Source: Colocasia esculenta (lineage: Eukaryota; Streptophyta; Magnoliopsida; Alismatales; Araceae). Taken from it: 64,000 bases of DNA. The DNA is taken from NCBI GenBank assembly GCA_014218235.1, contig CM024753.1:189510348-189574347 (forward strand), written 5' to 3'. The notes under the pieces were generated by a model. It ran no database searches, was not told where the DNA came from, and worked only from the letters and a program-made list of their open reading frames with translations. A program made the position numbers and the translations under genes. Shown piece by piece: positions 34,154-45,635 of the stretch (the stretch's first letter is position 1; each line of letters starts with the position of its first letter).

Positions 34154-36539
34154 GATGCCACACCTTGACGTCTGCTTAGCAGGGGAACGAAGCAGATAGA
34201 TACGAAGTGGAGTGTAATGGAGTGAAAAGAAATGGAGTGTAATGAAAAGAAATGTAGCGTAGCGTAGTGGAGTGGAGCAGAGTGGACTGAAAAGTAGACG
34301 TCAAGGTGAAAAATAGACACGCGGACAATTGTGTGGCTATCACCTGATAAGAGTCTTTTCCCAACACCCATGGAAATCACCACCAGGAGGAGGACCTAGA
34401 GAAGCAAGTGTTTGGACAAAGGAAAGGGATAATGAAGGAAAAGAAAAGGAAAAACCAACTTCCAGCGTCGGGGAAGCACCTAAGGACACAATTCGTTAGG
34501 TTTCACTATTGGGGGCATTTTCCACTGCCTCAGGTGGGTCTTGGGAGAGAAGGAGAGATCAACTTCCAGCGAAGGGGAAGTACCTAAGGTCACAATCCGT
34601 TAGGTTGCACCATCGAGGGCGTCTGCCACTGCCTCAGGTGGATCTCTGGGAACAAAGAAATAAAAGGGATAAGTCCAAACAAAGGATTCTAAAGGAAATC
34701 AGCCCGGAGGCAACAACAAAGGGAGTTGGGTACTTGACCCGGATTGGAATATTTCAAATTGCTTTCGAGTTTGAGCGCGGATGGCCCTCAGATTGGCTTG
34801 GAAGAGTGGTTTTCCACAGTGAATTCAAGATGCATGTATGCTGGGCTAAAGGGAAAAATGAGATAAAAAGAGGAGTAGAAAATAACCAAAGATAATATTG
34901 TTACGCCGGTGAGTCAGGACCAGGGTGTATGCATGGGTCCGTCGTCCTCACATGCCAAGCGTAACGGCCTATCCGTGCGGCTAAGGATCCTCTGGGATAA
35001 TCATTGTTTTTTGATAGAGGGGAACTCAAATCCCAGGTTCCTCGAAGCCACAAGGTCCTTGATGTGCTCTAAAGGTATAACATATAGTAACTGCAGATAG
35101 GGATGGTAGAGGCAGCATCAGCCTGATTGCGTTGGATGAGGTAACTCGAATCCTGCACTCAAAACTCATTAGCCAAGAAAGATAAATGTCATGGAAAAAC
35201 ATCATTTATTCATAACATGGAGTATGTCTTGGAGCATTAATAAAGCATTTAAATAAACAATTCATTTTGGTTTGTTGTTTGAACCATGAGGATAATTGGA
35301 CTTGGCCAAAAGATATTGGAGTGCAAGGTGGGAGGAACCCATGATTGAAAGAATTGATGTGATCTTGGCGCAAGCAGGAGGCAATGTGCTTGCCATGTAA
35401 TACCATCAAGGATTTTTTTTGGACTTTTGAAAGATATTTGAATTTTTTTGTTGGTTTTGGAAATTTTTGAATTCGTTTGAGATTTTAGAAATATTTGAAT
35501 TTGTTTGAGATGTTGAAAAGTATTTGAATTTGTTTGAGATTTTGAAAAGTATTTGATTTTTGTAGGTTTGGAAATATTTGGATTTGTTTGTGATTTTGAA
35601 AATATTTAGATATTATTTTTTTTTGAAATTTTGGAAATATTTGAAAATTTTTTTTGGAACATTGCCATGCCATGGCGGCATTAAAATTATGAAAATTGAT
35701 TGGCGAAGGGGTCCTTGTTAGCTCCTGTTTCATTAAAAGAAAGCCCAGAGTAGGGTGTGCATTTTAACGTGGCGCCCACGGGCTAATTGCACTGGGTCAA
35801 CAGTACCACTGCCAAAGCCACGCCTGAAAAGGCGACTGAGTCTTAAATAGGGAGAAGGGAAGAACATTTGAAGATAAGCTTGGTATGGGTATTCGAGGAG
35901 TTGGGTTTGACTTCCTTCCTTGGCACAACCGTCAGAAGGTTCTGTCTCATTAAGCACTTGGGCTTTTCCAATTATTTTAGAATCTTGAGTGATGACCATT
36001 TGATTGTAGGGACATGCGTACGACCGGGTCCATTTGGATGTCCGTGGGGACTTTGCCACTCTTGACATGCCCTATTGACTTGATTTGTTTTTGATTTTTG
36101 CATGCATACGACCGGGTCCATTTGGATCTCCGCGGGGACTTTGCCACTCTTGACATATATTAGACTTTATTTTGATTGGTCATTTTGATTTTGCCCATTT
36201 TTAAGACATCCCCTTCGTCAGGGAGTGCTTCAGGTTGGTTTCTTTGCCGAAACTGCCTCTACTACCCATACTTAGGCCGAGCAAGAAGAGAAATAGACTT
36301 TGTGCCATTCAGGCGTGGCTGTGACGGTGACGGTGTCTACCGAGAGCAATTGGCTTAGGGCATCGTGGAATGTGTGCAAGTGCCCATGCTAAGGGCAAAC
36401 TTTAATGACCCGTGAGGGAATTTTGGACTCCTGGCATGGAATCCTCATAATCGAAGATGCTGCGGTATCATGGCAATATTGAAATATTCATCTTTATATG
36501 GATTTTGACACTTGATAGATAATAATAATTTTCAAAGTG
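34154..36539 (-). other. Element D 3' untranslated region with short duplications
   Basis: No ORF is supported. It holds a ~104-bp tandem duplication (about 34453-34660, each unit with CAACTTCCAGCG and CCACTGCCTCAGGTGG), AT-rich GAATTTGTTTGAGAT units (about 35420-35660), and two copies of a ~55-bp unit with CGACCGGGTCCATTTGGAT (36013-36068 and 36104-36160). Confidence 0.6.
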
Positions 36540-37140
36540 CAGAATTTGGAGGGTAAAGAAATGACGAATGCCCTGTGTTGGGGTGAGATTCAGAGGTCTA
36601 GAAGAATTTACACATTTTTTATTCAAAATTAAAAGAAGAGTGGGGGGACTAAAGCCCCGAAAATAATGAGAGAAGGGTCGAAGGACCCGATTGAAGATGG
36701 AGAGAAAAGAAATGCGGAAAGGACGAATGCCGTTCGCTGGGGGGAGACTCGGAGGTCTAAGAGAATATACATTTTTTATTCGGAATTAAAATGATAAGTG
36801 GGGCTAAAGCCCCGAAAACAATGCGAGAAGGGTCGAAGGGCCCGATTGGAGTCGGAGGGACAAATGCCCGGCATTGGGGCGAGACTCGGGGACTATGAAG
36901 GATTTACATTTTTTTTGGAAATTAAGAATATACATGGGGACTGAAGCCCCGAAAACAGTGAGAGAAGGGTCGAAGGACCCGATTGATTATGGGGAAGAGA
37001 GAATGGCGGGAAGGACGAATGCCCTGCGCTGGGGCGAGACTTGGATGTCTATGAGGATGTATATTTTTTATTCGGAATTAAAAAGATAAGTAGGGGATAA
37101 AACCCCGAAAACAGTGCGAGAAGGGTCGAAGGACCCGCTT
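36540..37140. repeat. Tandem repeat of about 140-155 bp downstream of the D ORF
   Basis: Four units, each with AAGCCCCGAAAA (about 36652, 36807, 36944 and 37100), GAGAAGGGTCGAAGGACCCG, and a following T-rich run with GGAATTAAAA. GGGTC...GACCC makes a short hairpin in each unit. Confidence 0.8.
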
Positions 37141-40080
37141 AAAAATAGAGAGGAGGAAATGGAAGAAAGATTTTGGAGACTCCGGTGGGGCCGGAGGGGT
37201 TTGGAGAAGAAGGAGGGCGTGGTGACCTGAAAGAGAAGAATCCGGATGGCCCAGAGGAGAGAAAAGAAAAAGCGAGCCGCGAGGGGACAAAAAGGAAGGT
37301 GCGCAGCGGTGGGCGCAGGATGGAGATGTGCCACGTGGGACACGTGGAGGAGATGTGCCAGGAGAGGCACGAGAAGGAGATGTGCCACGTGGGGCACGAG
37401 AAGGAGATGTGCCATGTGGGGCACGAAAAGGAGATCTGCCGCGAGGGGCATGAAGAGAAAAAGTGCCACGTGGGGCACGAGAAGGAGTGCAAAATGAGGC
37501 ATAATGCCCAGTGTAAGAATATGGATTATACAAAAGATGAAAATAGAAGGCCTCCCGTGGGGAGGGAATGTGTAGAACCCACGGGGAGGTGCTAAGCAGC
37601 ACAAAAGAGGATTGAAAAGAAGAGGGGGGTGAAGGTCCCCTGACCTTTTGCCTTGCCCGGCACTTTGACTTTGACTTGGGGGCCGGCGTTCTGACCCCCA
37701 GATTCTTCCTCACAAATTTTGCCCAGCGGGTAGATGGTCTTGCTCTTCTCCGGGAAATTGAACAGCTCTCAATGATTGGAGGGTTGACTTCCGTCGGAGT
37801 TTCAAACGGCAGTGGCGACTCCCTTGGAATATAGCTGAATGAAAGGGTGGGGAGTTCCACTGGTAGAGTTGGAAGGAACAATGAGGGGACCGTGCCTAAA
37901 GATTGTATAAGGTTTGATATGGGAAGGGGCACGACCCCTTGAATAATAGATTGTGCCAATGATTTGGCCTTGGAGTGCGAGAGCACAATCTGAGAAGCTG
38001 ACCCCTTCACTGGAGTGGGAAGGTTTACAAGGATTGTGTGAGGGGTCATGAGAGCTTGGAGGGAGAAATTCCCTATGAGTAATTTGAAATGAAGCTTGTT
38101 GGCAACTGGAATGATTGTCATATTATTAGAAGGCCTCTTGACGACCATGATTGGAGGGGAGGACTTCTGCTCGGTGAATGTGCCCGGTATATTGTCAATG
38201 ACCGACATGCGAGGTATGTAATCATGAATTTTGAAAAGCCTGTCCGGTTCCGGGACTTCCTTCTTCTGCTGTACTTGTTTGTTGCTTCTTAAAAACTTGC
38301 GCCTGCTCTGTTGGATGGGGGTAGAGGCGGATGGAGTGGAAGGCTGTATGGCCTGTGGAGGCGTAATGGGTATAATAGCAAGGGGTTGCTCGGGTTCGGT
38401 TGCCAATGGTGCTGGCGGTATGGGAGGTGCAATAATTGGTGTAATGGTGGGTGGAGGCTTAATAGTGGAAGGCTTAATGGTAATGGATGGCAGTGCTGGA
38501 GGGGTAGGTAAATGGCATATGAACATGACCTCGGAAGGTTCATCGTTGTAACACCAAGTTGTTTCCTGAAGGGGTTGGATGTAGGCAACCTCGGCCCGAG
38601 CGACAGGCTGTGGTGGAGGCTGTTGTGGAGGTAATGGTTGTTGTGGTGGACGTATGGGAGCTGGCATGGGAGCCTGAGCAGGCGCAACGTAGGGCGCAGG
38701 AGCTTCTTCATTAAAGATAGGGGCACCGTAGGGCCCAGTTGGAGGTTGTTGAGTCCGGAAAGGACGAATCAGTGGACGCTTGGGTGGAGGCATGTTGTGA
38801 TAAATGGGAAGTGATTGCGGTTGTGTAAAAGGGGTGGATGGTGTATAGTGGTGAGGTGGATGGTGGATGGCGTCCACTGATCCATTCTCTCTCGGATTAA
38901 TTTGATCAAACAGCTCTACGATCAGGGAGTCCATTAGATGTGTCTGGATGTAACGTCCCCGCTCGTAGAGCTCCTCCATGGAGGTGATTCGATTCATGGC
39001 CAGGATGTGCCTGAACCTTGGAGTAGAGTTGGAAATAATAATTTTGACTTGTTCTGACTCCGAGAGCTTACGTTGCAAATGCATGGCCATTGACCTCCAA
39101 CGGTCAGAAAACTGTACAAATTTCTCGTTGGCCCCCATCTTCTCGGATGCCAGATCCGTTACAGAGAGATAAGGGCTGACGCGGTCTTTGTACCTCTGAA
39201 GGAATTTCTTGTGTAGGGAGCGGAAGTATCCTGCCTCGCTTGGCTCTAGAGAGTAGAACCATTCGAGCGTAGGGCCATCAAGAGACTTTCTAAATAAAAA
39301 TCCCAACGTGATAGGGTCACGTTGCCAACGGGAAGACTCATAAATGAATTCTTTAATGTGAAGGTAGGGGTTCCCCATGCCATTGTACAGTCGGTACGAC
39401 GACATCTCCAAAGGATGAATATAAATCTGAGGGAGAGCCGGCATGGCGGCAACGGGGTCACCCTTGGAATTTGAAAGCTCATTTATTTGTTTCTCAAAAT
39501 TATTCAATTTTTGGAGAAGAGCATCTTGGAGAGGAGTGGATTGTCGCTGGGCATGTGAGGGAATACATGGGGGTGGTCTTGAATTGGTGGGCCTTCCCAA
39601 GGGGCGGTCTGTACGGACCAGAGCACGGGAGTGCAAATGGCCAGGGGGCCGAGGTGAAGAAGAATGTATAGGGGTATATGGCGAAGTCGCCGGAATGTGC
39701 AAAGATGGGTGCCTAGGGGAAGGAGACGAAGAAGGAGTCGCAGCAGGAGTCACACCCTCAATTAAAGATTGGATCATATTTAATTGTTGAGGAGTGAGCT
39801 GATCTAGTGCATGCAAGACATTTTGCACTGTGGAATCATGGTGGGGGGGGGGGGGGGGAGGCTCTCGCTGGGTTCTGATTGGAGGTATGGGTGAGGGGAC
39901 ATCAAATTGGTCAGCGCGCGATGTGCGCACATGATCATAGGAAGTAGAAGGTTGTCCCTCGCGGTGGTGAAATGGATGGACATGGGATTGAAAGGATGGA
40001 GAACTGACATAATCCTCATAGTCCTTGTTATTAAAATTGGCATGATAGCATGAGTCCATTTTTAACAAGCAAGCAAACAA
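37078..40080 (-). CDS. Long gag-type protein of element D
   Basis: An uninterrupted ORF of 1000 codons; the real start may be Met8 (MDSCYHANF, 40059). Residues 60-200 are Pro/Ser-rich. Residues about 222-385 match a retrotransposon gag domain (HIKEFIYESSRWQRD, SLDGPTLEWFYSLEP, FLQRYKDR, FVQFSDRWR). Residues about 390-620 are Pro-rich with polyproline runs, one from a G16-type run in the DNA (about 39842-39857). A moderately hydrophobic block follows (KLHFKLLIGNFSLQAL), perhaps a protease remnant, then a basic stretch (KSKSKCRARQK). No CCHC knuckle is visible. The last ~150 residues include nine-residue repeats (PRGTSPSRA) from a 27-bp minisatellite. An intact frame this long in a broken neighbourhood suggests a young insertion. 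Confidence 0.75.
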   Translation of the reverse strand: MFACLLKMDSCYHANFNNKDYEDYVSSPSFQSHVHPFHHREGQPSTSYDHVRTSRADQFDVPSPIPPIRTQREPPPPPPHHDSTVQNVLHALDQLTPQQLNMIQSLIEGVTPAATPSSSPSPRHPSLHIPATSPYTPIHSSSPRPPGHLHSRALVRTDRPLGRPTNSRPPPCIPSHAQRQSTPLQDALLQKLNNFEKQINELSNSKGDPVAAMPALPQIYIHPLEMSSYRLYNGMGNPYLHIKEFIYESSRWQRDPITLGFLFRKSLDGPTLEWFYSLEPSEAGYFRSLHKKFLQRYKDRVSPYLSVTDLASEKMGANEKFVQFSDRWRSMAMHLQRKLSESEQVKIIISNSTPRFRHILAMNRITSMEELYERGRYIQTHLMDSLIVELFDQINPRENGSVDAIHHPPHHYTPSTPFTQPQSLPIYHNMPPPKRPLIRPFRTQQPPTGPYGAPIFNEEAPAPYVAPAQAPMPAPIRPPQQPLPPQQPPPQPVARAEVAYIQPLQETTWCYNDEPSEVMFICHLPTPPALPSITIKPSTIKPPPTITPIIAPPIPPAPLATEPEQPLAIIPITPPQAIQPSTPSASTPIQQSRRKFLRSNKQVQQKKEVPEPDRLFKIHDYIPRMSVIDNIPGTFTEQKSSPPIMVVKRPSNNMTIIPVANKLHFKLLIGNFSLQALMTPHTILVNLPTPVKGSASQIVLSHSKAKSLAQSIIQGVVPLPISNLIQSLGTVPSLFLPTLPVELPTLSFSYIPRESPLPFETPTEVNPPIIESCSISRRRARPSTRWAKFVRKNLGVRTPAPKSKSKCRARQKVRGPSPPSSFQSSFVLLSTSPWVLHIPSPREAFYFHLLYNPYSYTGHYASFCTPSRAPRGTFSLHAPRGRSPFRAPHGTSPSRAPRGTSPSRASPGTSPPRVPRGTSPSCAHRCAPSFLSPRGSLFLFSPLGHPDSSLSGHHALLLLQTPPAPPESPKSFFHFLLSIFKRVLRPFSHCFRGFIPYLSF
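37325..37490. repeat. 27-bp minisatellite in the D ORF
   Basis: Six tandem units of 27 bp around GTGCCACGTGGGGCACGAGA, a near palindrome with a CACGTG core. The period is a multiple of three, so on the minus strand it encodes nine-residue repeats. A single unit core also occurs at about 40897-40919, near the PBS. Confidence 0.85.
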
Positions 40081-40952
40081 ACAAGTTGAACAAGGATTAA
40101 GTCAAACAAGGTAGTTCAAACAAGTTGTAATGCTTACGCTTGTTTTAGGAGTTTCACAATTAATTAATGGATTGAAAATTGTTGTGTCACTCCAAATGGG
40201 ATCCTAGTTGGGTAGAGTATAGAACTTCGGGGTACAACTAGGATCTCACCCTCACCACACAATAGGATAGCTAACCCGGGTCAACGGAAGGGTACCGCCA
40301 GCTCGGTCCGCCGTGAGGGAATCCACGGGGTACGGAGTCTTACAGGGCTCTTGGAAAAGGTTCATTAGCCCAAAGAGACGGAATGCCCAATGGAGAGTTT
40401 GCCTTCACCAGGAGAGGTATGTGGAGCCTAGGATATGAGGGAAGGAGGTCCCCCGACCGATGCAAAATGCCCTATATGCAGCAGTTTATAGCAAAAATGA
40501 CAGAAGGGCGCGTTTCTGTCAACACTGTAAATCGCATCTGGCACGGCGGCCGCGAATCACGAATCGCGTCCAGTCACCTGGATGCGGAACCGGGAGCCCC
40601 AGAAGGTTGTCAGTGCCGCGCCTGGTCCCTGTGGACTACAGGCAGAAACGCGTCGGCCTCTGCTGCCGCGATAGAAAACAGAAACGCGTCCGACTAACTG
40701 GCCGCGTTATCAATATACTGAATCGCGTCCATTGCTTCTGACGCGATTCCAAATAGCCACCCGAGGAAAAAACAGAAAATAGGAAAACAAGAGATATACA
40801 CAATGAAAAGAGAAAGACAATAAACTAAACATACAACATGCTTTATTTATGTAAAAAGAAAGATAAAGAGGGAGAGGCACGCGAGGGTGCCAAAGAAAGT
40901 GCCACGTGGGGCACGAAGGAGGGAGGGTAATCAAAAGGGAAAATGCAAAAAG
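40081..40952 (-). other. Element D leader between PBS and gag
   Basis: About 0.9 kb upstream of the gag ORF on the minus strand. AATCGCGTC/GACGCGATT motifs recur at about 40525-40750. No ORF is supported. Confidence 0.6.
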
Positions 40953-40974
40953 ATGTCCCACCGTGATCGCCAAT
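40953..40974 (-). other. Primer binding site of element D (probable)
   Basis: The minus strand reads TTGGCGATCACGGTGGGACA next to the 5' LTR. The TGGCGA...TGGGA pattern is like the tRNA-Arg-type sites of Tat/Ogre elements, but I cannot name the tRNA with confidence. Confidence 0.6.
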
Positions 40975-40975
40975 T

Positions 40976-42473
40976 TGTGGATACCGTTTTCGCGGCACCC
41001 ACAAAGAGGGGGGGGGGGGGGGAATGAACGAACAGTGGATATGTGTGTAAAGATAGATGTGTGTGTGATATGGGTAGAAAGCGGAAAAGACAATAAAACA
41101 AAAAGACCATGATCGCCAATTTGTGGATACCGTTTTCACGGCGCCCACAAAGAAGGGGGGAATGAATGAACAGTGGATATGCACAAGTGGATGTGTGTGT
41201 GATATGGGTAGAAAGCGGAAAAGACAATAAAACAAAAAGATCGTGATCGCTAGGTGCACGTGGGAACCGAATGGAGATGCGCGGAGAGGGGTGCGAGTGG
41301 AAGAAAGTGATCGCGAGCGTACCTTTTTAACGTGGAGATTGCGCGGGAGATGATGTGGGTTCTTCCTTCCTCTACGAGCACGGCTGGCCGTGGTAGATGG
41401 CGTTTCCTTATTTGATTACCCTGAAAGGAAAGACAAATAGAAGAGATGGATTAGACGGATGTGCAGTATACAAATCCTAAAAATGAATAAAATGACATAA
41501 GTGAAAGGGGAAGAACACACCTTTTGTGGTGGCTTTTAAACCCCTAAAAATGTGGTGCGTGTGTATGCATGTGTGTGTGTGTATGGGGCGTGTGGAGCTC
41601 GGAGGAGATGAAATATAAAGGACCACGTGGGGTCCGGAGGAGGTGAAATATAAAGGACCACGTGGGGTCCGGAGGAGGGAAAAAGCGAATAGAGGAGGGT
41701 GTGCTTCCCCGGATGCCGGACGACGTGACGGCATTGTCGGTTGGGCGACGGAGGACGGAGAGGAGGAAGGAGGGGCAGGTGCTCCGCTCCGGTACACGTG
41801 GGTGGCGAGGAAGAAGACGGCGTCGAGCTCCAAAGGATGAGGACGGCGTCGGTTGGCGTGGGAATCCTCCTTGGGCCGGACGACGAGGCGAGAAACCAGC
41901 AGGGGTTCGCCGCTCTGAGATTCCCCCCTCTCTCTCTCTTCTCTCTCCTCTCTCTATTCTCTAAAAAAAAAGCCAAACCCCCGCCCTTGACCTTGCGACT
42001 TCATTTTTATAGGCACTGGAGTAAAAATCGCGTCCAGGACAGCAGACGTGATTTAAGGCTTAATCGCATCTGAGCGACAAGCCGTGATTTGGAAGGTCGG
42101 CCGCCCATGGGGAATTGCTGCACCGTCTCTCCGAATCGCATCGGGGCATGCCGCCGCGACTTGAATCGTGGCGGGGCGCCCGAACGCGATTAAGACTTGC
42201 ATGGTTCCGAGGCAACCGACTCACGAATGCACTGTCTGCTGACGTGACATTCCGAATTTGACCTCTTTGAATCGCGTCATCTGACAACGACGCGATTCAG
42301 GGATTTTATCATGATATCCATGACCAGACCCCCTGGGGAAGCACCGAGGAAGAATGGACGATATCCAGAAATATTTGGGAAAATAGTCTTGCGAGGCAAA
42401 AGAAGGCCATTTTTGGGCGTTACGGCGCAACATGAAAATTTGCCCGCGGTGGAGCCAAATTCACGTGTCTACA
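40976..42473 (-). repeat. 5' LTR of element D
   Basis: 1498 bp. It shows the same doubled end (40976-41121 and from 41122). The poly-G run near 41007 is a microsatellite difference from the other LTR. Confidence 0.88.
41600..41690 (-). promoter_or_regulatory. Duplicated G-box/TATA module in D 5' LTR
   Basis: Same layout as 33100-33180: paired CACGTG palindromes, each upstream of TTTATATTTC on the minus strand. It is the copy positioned to drive the element. Confidence 0.55.
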
Positions 42474-42478
42474 CTGGG

Positions 42479-45400
42479 TTTCTTACCTTTTAATAGTTAA
42501 TAGGGAGTTTTCTTCATTACAGGTCTTACCATAGCTCTGTTGAGAATGTAACATGAGGTATTCACTACTTCTGCCCAAAAACTCCTTGAGAGTTGACTTT
42601 TGACCAGAAGAGTGCGAGCCATTTCCACCAGGGTCCTGTTCTTTCTCTCCACTACGCCATTTTGTTCCGGAGTCCTTGGAGAGGAGAACAAGTGTTCTAA
42701 CCTGTGGAGCCTGCAGAAATCAGAAAAAGAATTGTTATCAAACTCACCCCCGTGATCAGTGTGGATGGAGCATATCTTATAAACATTTCCATGCTCGATC
42801 TTATTAAAAAATTCTTCAAAGACTTTAAGTGCTTCATTTTTATGTGCCAAGAATTTGACCCAAGTGAACCTAGAAAAGTCGTCCATAATGACAAAACCAA
42901 ACCGTTTGCCATTGAGACTTAGAGTTCTAGTAGGTCTAAAAAGGTCCATGTGCAACAGTTCATATGGTTTAGAGGTGGTTACTGGTGCTTTTGATTTGAA
43001 GGATTTCCGAGTTTGTTTTCCCTGTGCACATGCATCACAGAAACTTTCATTCTTATTGAAAGAAATTTCAGAAAGTCCACTTACCAATTTTAGCTTCATA
43101 ATCTTGTGCAAGACATTGTAGCTTGCATGGCCAAGCCTACGATGCCACAAAGTAAGCTCATCCTGTTTATTTGCAACAAGACACAAGTTCTCGTTTTCTA
43201 AATCATCTAAATCAACCAAATAAATGTTGTTCACCCTTTTTCCAGAAAATTTAATACTTTCTGTTCCCTTATCAACAATTTGACATGAGTTTGATTCAAA
43301 CACAACTTTATGACCTTTATCACACAGTTGGCTTATACTAAGTAGATTGTGATTGAGACCATCAACTAACAGAACATTGTCTATTGAGTTAGAGGCATAC
43401 TTACCAACCTTACCTGTGCCGATGATCTGGCCTTTATTGTTACCTCTAAAGACAACTTGACCTCCATCTTTTTCAACCAGCAAACAAAATTTGTCTTTGT
43501 CACCCATCATGTGCCTCGAACAACCACTATCCAAGTACCATTTGTTTTGATTTTGGGCTGCTAGGCATTCCTACGTGTATGGATCAGACAAGAGGTTTTG
43601 GTACCCAAATTACTTTGGGTCCAAATGTATCATTCATGCCAAAAAGTAAATGCTTTGGAATCCAGATTTGCTTGCATTTCTGTTTGTTTGAGTTATTCCA
43701 GCATTGATTTTCTTTATGACCAATTTTCTTGCAAATACTGCATGATGAGGATTTTCTCAGAACATTTGTTTTCTTTTTACCCAAAAATTATCTGGATGAC
43801 TGTCCCTTGGCAACAATCTTCCATGCCTGTCGACAGCTTTCATTGAGCCTGTCAACAGGTGGCTTGTTCTTCTGAACACTTGAGGACTTTTGTTTGGGTT
43901 GATGTTGCTTACCCTTGATTTGATTTTCCTTGTTCTTTGAGGGGACTTGTTTGCTTGTACTTGGACTAGGATCAACAAAAGAAGTTATCAACATTTCTCC
44001 AATTTTCTTTTGTTTTACTGGTTGATACCCAATTCCATGTTGTGCAACAAAGATATTTGACCCCAAAATTGCATCAAGATTTTGTTTTCCTTTTACAAAT
44101 CTTATAAGATCTTCAGTTTTTTGTTTTAATTCCTTCTTAGTTTATTCCAACTTTTTCTGAGTTTCTTGATGTTCATTTTGAAGAGATTCAAGAGAGTAGG
44201 TTAGACTTTCCTTTTCCTTTTGAATTTCTTGCAATTTTACTTTCAAACAATCCATTTCCTCACTGTGAACTTCCTCATCAATTTTCATCATTTCAATTTC
44301 TTTATTTAAGGATGCAATTTGTTCATTATTGTTTGTGCTATGAACGAAGGAATTGATTTTCTTTTTCAATGCCTTGTTTTCAGACTTGAATTCACAGATT
44401 TTTTCAAATAATACAGTGTATGCTTCTTCCCATTCATCAACAGAATAGCTTTCAAAGGAAGAGTTTACTTCATTGGAGTCGTCACTTCTAGCCATTAAGC
44501 ATTGAATTTCTTCATCTCCAGAGGTTGCTTGTGCATCCTCATCTTCATCTTCATCACTCCAAGTTTCCAACATTGCCTTGGCTTTCTTGAAGGTGAATAT
44601 CTCTTTCTTCAATTTCTTCTTGAGTTTCGGGCATTCTCCTCTCATATGCCCTTATTTCTTGCACTCATAGCATACAATGTCAGATTTTTTGTTAGACTCA
44701 AATTTATTTGAAAAATCTTTCTTCTGGAAGGATTTGGAGTTACCTGAGCCTTTCCTTTTGAATTTAAGGAATTTTTTGAACTGTCTAGTGAGCATTACCA
44801 TTTCATCATTCTCACTCTCACTAGATGTTCGATCTTCATCACTTTCCTGTTGAGCATCCCTTTTGGAACTTGAAGAATTTTTGTTGGAAGCTTTCAAGGT
44901 AATTGATTTTTTTGGGTTTTCTTCAATTTCTTTTCTTTTCACATTTATTTCATATGTCATCAGGGAGCCAATTAGTTCATCCAATTTCATTTTTGAAAGA
45001 TCTTTAGAATCCTCAATGACAGTGGCCTTAGTGTTCCATGAGGATGGAAGAGACCGAAGTATCTTCCTAACTAAGTCACTTTCTGAGTATTCTTTCTGAA
45101 GACCTTTCAACCCGTTGATTATTAACATGAATATAGCAAACATATCTGATATGGTTTCATCATTTTTCATTTTAAACATTTCATATTCAGATATTAACAT
45201 GCTTGCTTTGGTTTCCCTTACCTCCGATGTACCTTCGTAAATGAGTTCAAGCTTGTCCCACATCTCTTTTGCTGAAGTGCATGTGGAGACTCTTGAATAC
45301 TCCTTGGGGTGTACAACACACTGCATCATGTTGAGTGCGCTCTAGTTGAGAGTTCCCTTAGAAATTTGGTCCTTTGTCCACGTATCTTCATCCTCAGGCA

Positions 45401-45560
45401 GCACATACGCTCCTTTGTGGACGATTTTCCAAAGCTCATAATTTTGAGCTCTCAGAAACACCTGCATACGATTTTTCCAGTAAGGATAATCAGTGCCATC
45501 AAAGAAAGGTGGCTTGGTCACTGAATGTCCCTCAGCCATATACCCCTTGTTAGATTCCAT
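42479..45560 (-). pseudogene. Element C gag, protease and integrase N-terminal part
   Basis: Gag starts MESNKGYMAEGHSVTKPPFF at 45560 and continues in one frame through stops at about 45344, 44652 and 44142. A CCHC knuckle (CYECKK, stop, GHMRGEC) lies near 44670-44630 and a second Cys-rich motif (CSICKKIGHKENQCW) near 43735. After a frame change near 43570 comes the protease motif DSGCSRHMMGD (43530), the GAG-pre-integrase motif LWHRRLGHASYN, and the integrase core with IHTDHGGEF and PEQNGVVERKNRT. A TAA at the usual E of the PYELL motif precedes the point where D inserted. Confidence 0.9.
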
Positions 45561-45622
45561 GAGATCAAGAATTTCCTGATCGTAAGATCAAACAATTAAG
45601 ACAGTAAATCGGAGAAACCTCT

Positions 45623-45633
45623 CTCTGATACCA
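45623..45633 (-). other. Primer binding site of element C (initiator Met-tRNA)
   Basis: The minus strand reads TGGTATCAGAG just inside the 5' LTR. Confidence 0.88.
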
Positions 45634-45635
45634 AT

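Larger units (their letters stand above)
32487..42473 (-). mobile_element. Element D: Tat/Ogre-like gypsy derivative without pol, minus strand
   Basis: 10.0 kb, with LTRs starting TGTGGATACC and ending GTGTCTACA and a perfect CTGGG TSD (32482-32486 and 42474-42478). It splits the integrase of copia C. The internal region (34154-40975) encodes one long gag-type ORF on the minus strand; I find no RT, RNase H or integrase. It therefore fits a large non-autonomous derivative that depends on a partner. Affiliation with Tat/Ogre rests on the gag style and a PBS starting TTGGCGA. Confidence 0.88.

Noticed and set aside
37173..37595. Lys/Glu-rich plus-strand ORF with CHVGHEKEM repeats
   Set aside because: Antisense of the 27-bp minisatellite in the gag-type ORF of D; the gag frame is far longer and carries a domain.
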